Under the pieces are notes generated by a model, which did no database searches, was not told the origin of the DNA, and saw nothing but the letters and a program-made list of their open reading frames with translations. Shown here piece by piece: positions 1 to 5,929 of a stretch of DNA of 10,212 nucleotides. Location of the stretch: the NCBI GenBank assembly GCA_028708195.1, contig JAQVZK010000057.1, positions 1 through 10,212 on the forward strand. The letters run 5' to 3'. Numbering within the stretch: position 1 is the first letter of the stretch; the number at the start of each line of letters is the position of its first letter. This stretch comes from Desulfovibrio sp. GTDB taxonomy: Bacteria; Desulfobacterota; Desulfovibrionia; Desulfovibrionales; Desulfovibrionaceae. The position numbers were made by a program, and so were the translations under genes.

Positions 1-1
1 G

Positions 2-820
2 ACAAGCAACTGCATCATTGCCGAGCTGACGCTTGCGCGCATTGGCATTTTGCGGGGTGATGAGGCCCTTCGCCTGGCAACAGTGCAAAACATCCGGCAC
101 GAAATGGAGCAGGCGCGGCAGGTGGCGCTTACGCGCGTGGGCGAACTGAGCCTCGCGCATCTTGACATGCTGCTGGGAAAAGCAGACGCGCTGCCGGACT
201 GGGTGCGTTCGGTTCCGGCAATCAAGAGGGCGCTGTACACCGTAACGCAGCCCCACGCGGTCATGCTGCACAGTATGATGCTGCTGCTAAAAAAGCGCCG
301 GGCTGATCTGTACGCGTTGTCAGACTCGATCATGCACACGGTGCGGGTCATGAATTACCCCCTGTTGGCGGTATATCACCATATTTTTCTGGCGCAGGCC
401 GCGCTGGAAGAAAAACGCGGCGACGAAGCCGCCGCCCAGGTGGACGAAGCCTTGCGCATCGCCCTGCCAGACAGGGTATATCTGCCCTTTGCCGAACACG
501 GGGAAACGCTGGCCCCCCTGCTTGAAAAGCGGAAAAAGAATTTTGCGCCAGAGATGATGCGGGAGTGCCTTGCCCTGTGCGCCCGCTGGGCCAAGGGGGC
601 GGCGGCGGTGCGCCGAGAGCTTGGGGCGGCTGTTGCCCTGACGCCCCGGCAAGAGGAATTTATGCGTTTGGCCGTTGCCGGTGAAACCAACTCACAAATT
701 GCCGCACGCCTGGGTGTTTCTTCTGATAATGTGAACAAAATTCTGCGTTCGGCCTATGTCAGGCTGGGGGCGCGCAACAGGGCCGAGGCCGTGCGTATCT
801 ACCTGAGCAAAACAGGGTGA
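2..820 (+). CDS. MalT/LuxR-type transcriptional regulator, C-terminal part (5' end outside window)
   Basis: The reading frame is already open at base 2, so the TTG at position 50 is not a convincing start; this is the C-terminal 272 or so residues of a longer protein. The last 61 codons (638-820) are a LuxR-type helix-turn-helix: they begin LTPRQEEFMRLAVAGETN and continue with SQIAARLGVS and the recognition helix region SSDNVNKILRSAYVRLGA. The preceding part is alpha-helical with alternating Ala/Leu/Glu-rich helices (for example LAQAALEEKRGDEAAAQVDE), which resembles the TPR-like repeat region of MalT-type ATP-dependent regulators. No receiver domain is visible in the part shown. It is a DNA-binding cytosolic regulator. 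It lies upstream of and in the same direction as the export operon, separated by 436 bases, so control of that operon is plausible but not shown. Family assignment of the HTH is firm; MalT subtype is probable. Confidence 0.88.
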   Translation, partial: TSNCIIAELTLARIGILRGDEALRLATVQNIRHEMEQARQVALTRVGELSLAHLDMLLGKADALPDWVRSVPAIKRALYTVTQPHAVMLHSMMLLLKKRRADLYALSDSIMHTVRVMNYPLLAVYHHIFLAQAALEEKRGDEAAAQVDEALRIALPDRVYLPFAEHGETLAPLLEKRKKNFAPEMMRECLALCARWAKGAAAVRRELGAAVALTPRQEEFMRLAVAGETNSQIAARLGVSSDNVNKILRSAYVRLGARNRAEAVRIYLSKTG

Positions 821-1256
821 AATGCGGATAAGAAAAGTTGTCCTTTTTTTGTTTTAAAAAATTATCAATTAATCAAGTGTAATAGAAGGTCGTTATTCCT
901 GTAAATGGGAATGCCAACTTTTTTGATGGGAATTATTTTTCTTGCCAGGTGCTTTTATAATACCTCAAAACTACGAAAATCAATCATGTTACACGCAACC
1001 AGCACGGGCGACTATGCAATGCGGGCAATGAGGACCAAAAAGCCCTCTGAAGGCCGGTTCAAGCGCCCATAAAGCAGCAGATACTCAGGCGACAAGAAGC
1101 GGTTACAGCGCATCGGTCAATGAGGCGCATTCGCGAGGTGCGCGGGGGCAGGGGCTTGTACCCCCACACAGAATCCCCACATGGGCGCATTTGCACGGCG
1201 GTACTGGGTAGAGAAGCGGCACGCGACAGGCGTTTTCATTTTTAAGAGGCTCTGCG
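821..1256 (+). other. Intergenic region: AT-rich block then GC-rich leader
   Basis: No convincing gene lies here. About 830-990 is strongly AT-rich (T runs at 843-850 and 918-924, A run at 856-861) against GC-rich coding flanks; 990-1256 returns to GC-rich composition. Just after the regulator stop, a weak AAAAG/CTTTT stem (833-837 with 843-847) followed by Ts could be a poor intrinsic terminator. The candidate promoter of the export operon is listed separately. If transcription starts near 968, the leader before the TolC-family start is close to 290 bases. Small possible stems in the leader are GCGCA (1125-1129) with TGCGC (1139-1143) and GGGG (1151-1154) with CCCC (1161-1164). I recognise no known riboswitch or RNA family. 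A 28-codon ATG frame (986-1072) lacks a ribosome binding site. Confidence 0.6.
905..961 (+). promoter_or_regulatory. Candidate promoter and activator site: ATGGGAAT direct repeat plus TATAAT
   Basis: A perfect sigma-70 type -10 box TATAAT is at 956-961. At 17 bases upstream the hexamer TTATTT (933-938) is a poor -35 match. Just upstream, the octamer ATGGGAAT occurs twice in the same orientation, at 905-912 and 926-933, exactly 21 bases apart, about two helical turns. The proximal copy abuts the -35 position, the arrangement expected for an activator that compensates for a weak -35. Which protein would bind is unknown; the upstream LuxR-type regulator is a possible but unproven candidate. The site is the best promoter candidate for the export operon. 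Confidence 0.4.
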
Positions 1257-2783
1257 ATGATAAAATTGTTTCCTTGGGTGCGGAAGAATTGTTTGGGAAT
1301 TTTGTTGCTCGCGGCGGCCCTGTTGGGCAAGCCAGAGCTTTCCCCGGCTCAGGAGGTCCGCATGTCGTTGGCTGCTGTCATCGATATGGCCCTTGAGCGT
1401 AACGAGGATATCAAGGAGAGCTTTCGCCGCATAAGCGCGTCCGAGGCTTCAGTCATGGCCGCCAAGGGCGCATACGACCTCAATGTTTTCAACACCACGC
1501 GCTACGGCCGCTTCAGCTCCCTGAGCGAGGGGGACTATGCCGTCACCGATCTCAGCAATGCCACCAAGTCCTATTTTCGTTCGGATTCGGGCTTGAGGCA
1601 GCGCGTGCCCACAGGTGGAACGCTCACCGCCTATTATACGGGCACCAACGAACAACTGCTCGGTGTGTACGGCCTGCGCAAGCAGCGCGACCGCAATTAC
1701 GTGACTCTGGAGTTCGCGCAGAGCCTGCTCAAGGGCATAGCCGACAAAGAGGTCAGAGGTGCCATCGCCAACGCCCTGCTTGCGGTGAGTGACTCTGAGG
1801 AAGGCAGAAACCTCGTCATTTCGCAGGTGGTGCTTGAAGTCATCCGGGCTTACTGGACGCTGGAAGTATCCCTGAACAACCTCAAGATTGGGCAAAAGGT
1901 CCTGGGCATGGCGCAAGAGGTGCAGCGCCGCGAGGGTGTGCGCTTCAACCAGGGCATTTCGCAGGGGGTAGACGTTGACCGCGCCAACCTTGCTGTAAAG
2001 CAGCGGGAATACGCCGTGCTGCAATACAGGCGTGACGTGGCGGTGGCGCAGGAGCGCCTTGTGCTGCTCATCAATTATCCCGGTTACGTCAAGGGCACCG
2101 ACATCCTGCCGTCATCCCCGCCCAACAGCACCGTGGCACCCCTGCCCGATGCGGACAAATCCTTCGATGTCGCCATCAACAGTCGCTACGAGCTCAAGCA
2201 ACTGGCCATCATGCTGCAACAGCTCGACATTGAATACGACGTGGCCACCAACAAGCTTTTGCCCACCCTGGACGTCAACGCCGGGCTCACCACCTCCAAC
2301 GGCAACGAAACCCTGCGCTCCGCCGAAAACTTCAAGGATACGGACGACAGGGGCAGCTGGTTTGTGGGCCTGACCTTCAGCTATCCCCTGCAAAACAGGG
2401 AGGCCAGGGGCACGCGTGAGCGTTCGCGGCAGCTTATCCTCATCGCCAAAGACCGCGTCAGCAAAACCCGGCGCAGCGTTGAAACGGAAGTCAAAGACGC
2501 CCTGCACAACCTCGTGCTTGCCAAACAAGGCATCCCCGTGGCCAAAAGCGCCTACCAGGCTGCCCAGCAAACGGTTGCCGGCGAAGTCAAGCGCTTTGAG
2601 ATGGGCGGCGTCAGCAACCGCGACCTGCTTAGCTCCCACGACGCTCTGGGGCGCGAAGAAATCAACTATCATACCGCTATCGTGAACTACAACATGGCGC
2701 TTGCCGAGTATCAATATGCCTGCGCTGGCCTGCTGGACAGGTGCGGCGTTGTGGTAGGCAAAGAATCTGCGCGTCTGCGCTAG
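1257..2783 (+). CDS. TolC-family outer-membrane efflux/secretion channel
   Basis: This 508-residue protein belongs to the TolC/OEP family, trimeric channels that combine an outer-membrane beta barrel with a periplasmic alpha-helical tunnel and serve as the exit duct of type I secretion and efflux systems. A Sec signal peptide is visible: basic start (WVRKN), hydrophobic core (LGILLLAAALLG) and a likely cleavage after SPA at residue 31. The mature part opens with MSLAAVIDMALERNEDIKES, typical of the first OEP repeat, and the second repeat begins near residue 300 (ELKQLAIMLQQLDIEYDVA). Length is normal for the family. The ATG at 1257 is preceded by AAGAGG at 1244-1249, seven bases away, which supports this start. 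It is the first gene of the packed series, and the next gene starts within about 12-18 bases of its stop. The exact transported substrate cannot be read from the channel. Confidence 0.93.
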   Translation: MIKLFPWVRKNCLGILLLAAALLGKPELSPAQEVRMSLAAVIDMALERNEDIKESFRRISASEASVMAAKGAYDLNVFNTTRYGRFSSLSEGDYAVTDLSNATKSYFRSDSGLRQRVPTGGTLTAYYTGTNEQLLGVYGLRKQRDRNYVTLEFAQSLLKGIADKEVRGAIANALLAVSDSEEGRNLVISQVVLEVIRAYWTLEVSLNNLKIGQKVLGMAQEVQRREGVRFNQGISQGVDVDRANLAVKQREYAVLQYRRDVAVAQERLVLLINYPGYVKGTDILPSSPPNSTVAPLPDADKSFDVAINSRYELKQLAIMLQQLDIEYDVATNKLLPTLDVNAGLTTSNGNETLRSAENFKDTDDRGSWFVGLTFSYPLQNREARGTRERSRQLILIAKDRVSKTRRSVETEVKDALHNLVLAKQGIPVAKSAYQAAQQTVAGEVKRFEMGGVSNRDLLSSHDALGREEINYHTAIVNYNMALAEYQYACAGLLDRCGVVVGKESARLR

Positions 2784-2794
2784 TGGATACAGGC

Positions 2795-3694
2795 ATGCCA
2801 ATGTTTTGTCGATGGGGGCTGGCTCTGCTTGCGCTTGTGCCCCTTGTGATTCTTGCGCCCCTGTGCGGCCCGGCCGCAGCAGGCAGCCTGCCTCTGGAAG
2901 TGCAGGGCGTTTCGCGGCCTATGTACAACGGCCAGCTGAGTTTTGCCCTGCCAGGAAGTGTTTACACCATCGCGGTCAAGCCCGGCGAGGCCGTGAAGGA
3001 AGGCGATTTGCTCATGCATCTGGATTCCCGCGCAGAAGACAGCCGCATCAGCCTGCTGGACAACGAAATCCAGAGCACCATCAAGATACGCACCCTGCAA
3101 ACCAAGATAGAACAGGCCCGGCTTGACATGCAGCGCTATGCCAACGCCCTGAGCCACAAGGCCGCCACGGTGATGGAGCACCAGCACGCCAAGCTGGCCC
3201 ACGCCCTCAGCGTGCTGGCTCTGGAGGAGGAGCGCTTTCGCATCGAGCAGTTGAAGCGCAACCGCGAGGAGCTTTTGGCCCAGCGTGACCGCATGTACCT
3301 CTACGCGCCCTGCGACGGGTTTGTGGAAGACGTGCTGGTTGAGCGCGGCATGGCGGTGGACAGAAACGTGCCCGCCCTGCGTCTGGTGTCTAACGATCCC
3401 CTGCTGGTCGACCTGACCCTGCCCGTGGACAAGGCCATATTGCTCAAGGAAGGGGAGGCCGTCGAGGTTCTTTTGCCCGGAAGCCGCGAGGCGCTCAAGG
3501 GCACGGTGGTGCAGGTTGCCAAGATTGCCGTTCTTTCCAGCCGCACCCTCAAGGTGCGCGTGCATGTGCCCAACCCACAGCGGATACCGGCCGGGCTTAT
3601 GGTCACAGTCCGTTTTCCATCCATACACGTCAATGAGGAACCGACAAAAACGCAGCATACGGAGCAAGGAGTTTTTCATGAGCAAGAAAGATGA
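2795..3694 (+). CDS. HlyD-family periplasmic adaptor (membrane fusion protein), signal-peptide type
   Basis: A roughly 299-residue periplasmic adaptor that would bridge an inner-membrane component and the TolC channel. Order of parts: signal peptide (hydrophobic LALLALVPLVILAPLCG, probable cleavage after PAAA); first half of the lipoyl/barrel-sandwich domain (VYTIAVKPGEAVKEGDLLMH); a helical hairpin of about 90 residues rich in Gln, Arg, Leu and Glu; second lipoyl half (LYAPCDGFVEDVLVERGMAV); then a beta-barrel domain (PLLVDLTLPVDKAILLKEG) and a membrane-proximal end (IPAGLMVTVRFP). Start choice is uncertain: ATG 2795, ATG 2801 (AGG at 2791-2793, seven bases ahead) and GTG 2783, which overlaps the TolC stop by one base, are all in frame. 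The cysteine in APLC is not a normal lipobox. Its 3' end overlaps the next gene by 17 bases. Unlike the two later adaptors it has no membrane anchor after signal cleavage. Confidence 0.88.
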   Translation: MPMFCRWGLALLALVPLVILAPLCGPAAAGSLPLEVQGVSRPMYNGQLSFALPGSVYTIAVKPGEAVKEGDLLMHLDSRAEDSRISLLDNEIQSTIKIRTLQTKIEQARLDMQRYANALSHKAATVMEHQHAKLAHALSVLALEEERFRIEQLKRNREELLAQRDRMYLYAPCDGFVEDVLVERGMAVDRNVPALRLVSNDPLLVDLTLPVDKAILLKEGEAVEVLLPGSREALKGTVVQVAKIAVLSSRTLKVRVHVPNPQRIPAGLMVTVRFPSIHVNEEPTKTQHTEQGVFHEQER

Positions 3695-4031
3695 GAGCCA
3701 GCAGATACGCCTGAATGTCAACGCGGATCAGATGAAGACGTCTTACGCCAACGCCTTCCAGACCCACTCCACGCCTGAGGAACTGCTGGTGTCCTTTGGT
3801 ATCAACCAGACCCTGCCCTCGCAGGAAGAAGGCGTAACCGCAGACATGATCCTTCAGTTCACTGACCGCATCATCATGAACCACTATACCGCCAAGCGCC
3901 TCACCCTCTCGCTGCAGCAAAGCGTGCGCGAACACGAGGAAAGGTTTGGCGTCATAGAGCTGGACGTGTCCAAGCGTCTGCTCCAGACTGAAGTCACGGA
4001 AGGGGATGGAAAGTCCAAAGCCAAACAATAG
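3678..4031 (+). CDS. DUF3467-family small protein
   Basis: A 117-residue soluble protein without signal peptide or membrane segment, so cytosolic. It matches the DUF3467 pattern: a short N-terminal strand (QQIRLNVN), an aromatic Y-A-N-x-F segment (residues 23-27), the T-P-E-E motif followed by a strand (32-41, LLVSFG), then D-R-I-I-M and a long helix (residues 69-91, HYTAKRLTLSLQQSVREHEE) ending in RFG. The family has no assigned function. The start is set by ATG 3678 with AAGGA at 3666-3670, seven bases upstream; the open frame extends further 5' but that part lies inside the preceding adaptor gene. Its 3' end overlaps the next gene by 26 bases, suggesting translational coupling and a defined stoichiometry with the exporter. 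A role as cargo-binding or assembly factor is a guess from position. The C-terminal tail is short and Lys/Glu-rich. Confidence 0.85.
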   Translation: MSKKDESQQIRLNVNADQMKTSYANAFQTHSTPEELLVSFGINQTLPSQEEGVTADMILQFTDRIIMNHYTAKRLTLSLQQSVREHEERFGVIELDVSKRLLQTEVTEGDGKSKAKQ

Positions 4032-5916
4032 CGGGCCCCAGGTCCGTCGAGACGCACACCGTCTCGACGGACTGGTCAAGGCCCTTTGCGACGCTGGCGG
4101 GCACGAGCAGCGTCTTCAAACCCTTTGCGAGATCGCTTGCGAGGCCCTCGGTGCCGTGGGTCTTGCCATTCTTGCCCGACAGCAGGGCAACGTCAGTATT
4201 GTCATGGCTTCCCCGGCTGTTGAGCCACAGGCAGAGCCTCCGGCCTGGCTGCTGGCCCTGGGCAAATGCTATGGGCAGATGCTGGCTGAAACCGGCCAAA
4301 CCGTGTCCCTCGGGCCAGAAACGGGCGGAGCCTGGGGCGTTTTTGTGCCCCTGCTTGCGGCAGAAGGAACCAGCATCACCGTAGCGGCCTATGTGCTGGG
4401 CGGGCGGCCAGTTCGGCTGCAAGGCGTGGCTGACGTTCTGCAACTGGTGCGCTCAGCCCTGTATCTCGCCGAGCTTGCGGGGCAGCAAGGGAGCGCGCAA
4501 CGCACGGTCGAAGCCGAAGGTGACGGGCACAACTACCTGCTTGACGTGGTGGAGGTGCTGGGCGAGGTGCAGGCATGCACCCGGTTTTTTGAGGCCGCCT
4601 CCACCCTCTGCGCTCAGGTGGCCCGTAAGTTCAACTGTCGCCGGGCGGCCCTTGGCCGCGTGCGTAACGGTCAGATCAAGGCCGTGGCCCTGGACCAGAT
4701 GGAAAGTTTTGCCAGGGGAACGCGCGGTGTGCGCCAGATGGAAGAAGCCATGCAGGAGGCCCAGGATCAGGACCGCATGGTGCTCTATTCTGCGGAGGAG
4801 GGCGAGCAGCCCGACCCGCAGACCATCACCCGCGCCGCCAGGGAGCTTGCCACCACCAGCGGGGCGCGACGGGTGCTGAGCTTGCCCCTGCGTGCCCAGC
4901 AGGGCCAGGGTTTTGTGCTGCTGCTGGTTATGGACGGCGCATCCTTTGAGCCGCAACGGCTGGACGCCCTCATGCTCATCTGCCGTCTTGCGGCCCCGCG
5001 TCTGAGCGATCTGGAACTGGCCGAAGAATTTCCTCTCAAAAAAGCCTGGCAGTACTGCCTCACATGCTCCGCAGACATATTTGGCCCCCGGCGCACCGGC
5101 CTCAAGCTGGCCACGGCTCTGGTGGGTCTTTTTCTGGTTCTCTCGCTGCTTATTTCCGGCCCGGTGGTGGTGGTGGCCCCCCTGACGGTGGAGGGCGTGC
5201 ACAGCTATACCCACACAGCCTCCACAGACAGTTATTTGCACGAGGTGCTGGTTCGCCCCGGTGACGAGGTAAAAAAGGGCGACGTGCTGGGTCGGCTGGA
5301 CACCGCCGAGGTGGGGCTGGAAATTGCCGCTCTTGAAGCCCAGCGCGACATTCATAAGAACCAGGCCGGGCAGTACCTTCAGGAAGGCAAGGATGCCGAG
5401 GCCGCCATAGCCAGGCTTGAGGGCGAGCGGGCAGAGCTGAATCTGAACTGGGCGCGCCAGCGGTTGCACATGATGGAACTGCGCTCAAGCGTGGACGGCT
5501 TTGTGGTTTCAGAAGACATGCTGCCGCGCCTGGGGCAGCCCGTGCGCCGTGGGCAGGAGCTTTTTGAGGTGACCGACACCGCCTCCTTACGCGTTGTGGC
5601 CCACGTCAACGAAGAAGACGTGAGCGACATCAGCCGTTCCATGAGCAAGGGCGAGGTCAAGGGCGAATTTACCCTGACGGCCTATCCCGACCTGCACATG
5701 CCCTTTACTGTGGAGCGCATCCACCCCTTTGCCACCGTGGCAGGCACAGAGAACGGCTTTGAGGTTCGAGGCCGCATAGACGCTTCATCCGCCCTTACCC
5801 TGCGTCCCGGCATGGAGGGTCATGCCCGCATCACGGCGGGCGAGGCCAGCCTGCTTTCGCTCTGGACGCGCAAGGCCGTCAACAAGCTCCGCCTCATTAT
5901 GTGGCGGTGGCTGTAG
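4006..5916 (+). CDS. GAF-domain membrane-anchored HlyD-type adaptor
   Basis: A 636-residue protein with an unusual domain order. Residues 20-155 and about 190-345 look like two GAF-like sensory domains in the cytosol (second one: FEAASTLCAQVARKFNCRRA, later RRVLSLPLRAQQGQGFVLLL). A single transmembrane helix follows at about 364-392 (LATALVGLFLVLSLLISG). The rest is periplasmic: first lipoyl half near 402-430 (YLHEVLVRPGDEVKKGDVLG), a short helical hairpin (about 431-490), second lipoyl half (SSVDGFVVSEDMLPRLGQPV) and a beta-barrel part ending in LRPGMEGHARI. It would therefore link a cytosolic signal or partner to the periplasmic adaptor ring. The ATG at 4006 directly follows GGAAGGGG, an unusually close ribosome binding site; no better in-frame start is seen. 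It overlaps the DUF3467 gene and ends 13 bases before the M50 gene. The HlyD part is certain; GAF assignment of the first domain is weaker than of the second. Confidence 0.86.
   Translation: MESPKPNNSGPQVRRDAHRLDGLVKALCDAGGHEQRLQTLCEIACEALGAVGLAILARQQGNVSIVMASPAVEPQAEPPAWLLALGKCYGQMLAETGQTVSLGPETGGAWGVFVPLLAAEGTSITVAAYVLGGRPVRLQGVADVLQLVRSALYLAELAGQQGSAQRTVEAEGDGHNYLLDVVEVLGEVQACTRFFEAASTLCAQVARKFNCRRAALGRVRNGQIKAVALDQMESFARGTRGVRQMEEAMQEAQDQDRMVLYSAEEGEQPDPQTITRAARELATTSGARRVLSLPLRAQQGQGFVLLLVMDGASFEPQRLDALMLICRLAAPRLSDLELAEEFPLKKAWQYCLTCSADIFGPRRTGLKLATALVGLFLVLSLLISGPVVVVAPLTVEGVHSYTHTASTDSYLHEVLVRPGDEVKKGDVLGRLDTAEVGLEIAALEAQRDIHKNQAGQYLQEGKDAEAAIARLEGERAELNLNWARQRLHMMELRSSVDGFVVSEDMLPRLGQPVRRGQELFEVTDTASLRVVAHVNEEDVSDISRSMSKGEVKGEFTLTAYPDLHMPFTVERIHPFATVAGTENGFEVRGRIDASSALTLRPGMEGHARITAGEASLLSLWTRKAVNKLRLIMWRWL
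4042..4072 (+). repeat. Perfect 12-bp inverted repeat with 7-base loop inside the gene start
   Basis: GTCCGTCGAGAC (4042-4053) is the exact reverse complement of GTCTCGACGGAC (4061-4072), separated by GCACACC. The stem is GC-rich and can be extended by one G-U pair (4041 with 4073). It lies 10 bases after the stop of the DUF3467 gene and about 36 bases after the start of the GAF/HlyD gene. No T run follows, so it is not a standard intrinsic terminator. In RNA it could shield the 3' end of the upstream message or slow translation of the downstream gene. Confidence 0.75.
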
Positions 5917-5929
5917 GTCGGGGGGCGGC

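Noticed and set aside
923..936. Possible FNR/CRP-type site (TTGAT, four bases, ATTAT)
   Set aside because: Only the left half-site fits TTGAT; the right half differs from ATCAA at several positions, so it is not a credible operator in an AT-rich stretch.
942..961. TTGCCA at 942-947 as a -35 box for the TATAAT at 956
   Set aside because: The spacer would be only eight bases, far too short for sigma-70 recognition.
2861..2866. Lipoprotein signal in the first HlyD-type adaptor (cysteine after LAPL)
   Set aside because: The residue before the cysteine is Leu rather than Gly, Ala or Ser, and a normal signal peptidase I site (PAAA) follows, so an ordinary secreted adaptor is more likely.
2780..3721. 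Minus-strand open frame of 313 codons opposite the first HlyD-type adaptor
   Set aside because: The sense frame is a clear adaptor; the antisense product is His/Gln/Gly-rich without motifs and is a shadow.
4453..5469. Minus-strand open frame of 338 codons opposite the GAF/HlyD gene
   Set aside because: It is antisense to a well-supported gene with lipoyl and membrane segments, and its own translation shows no domain or ribosome binding site.
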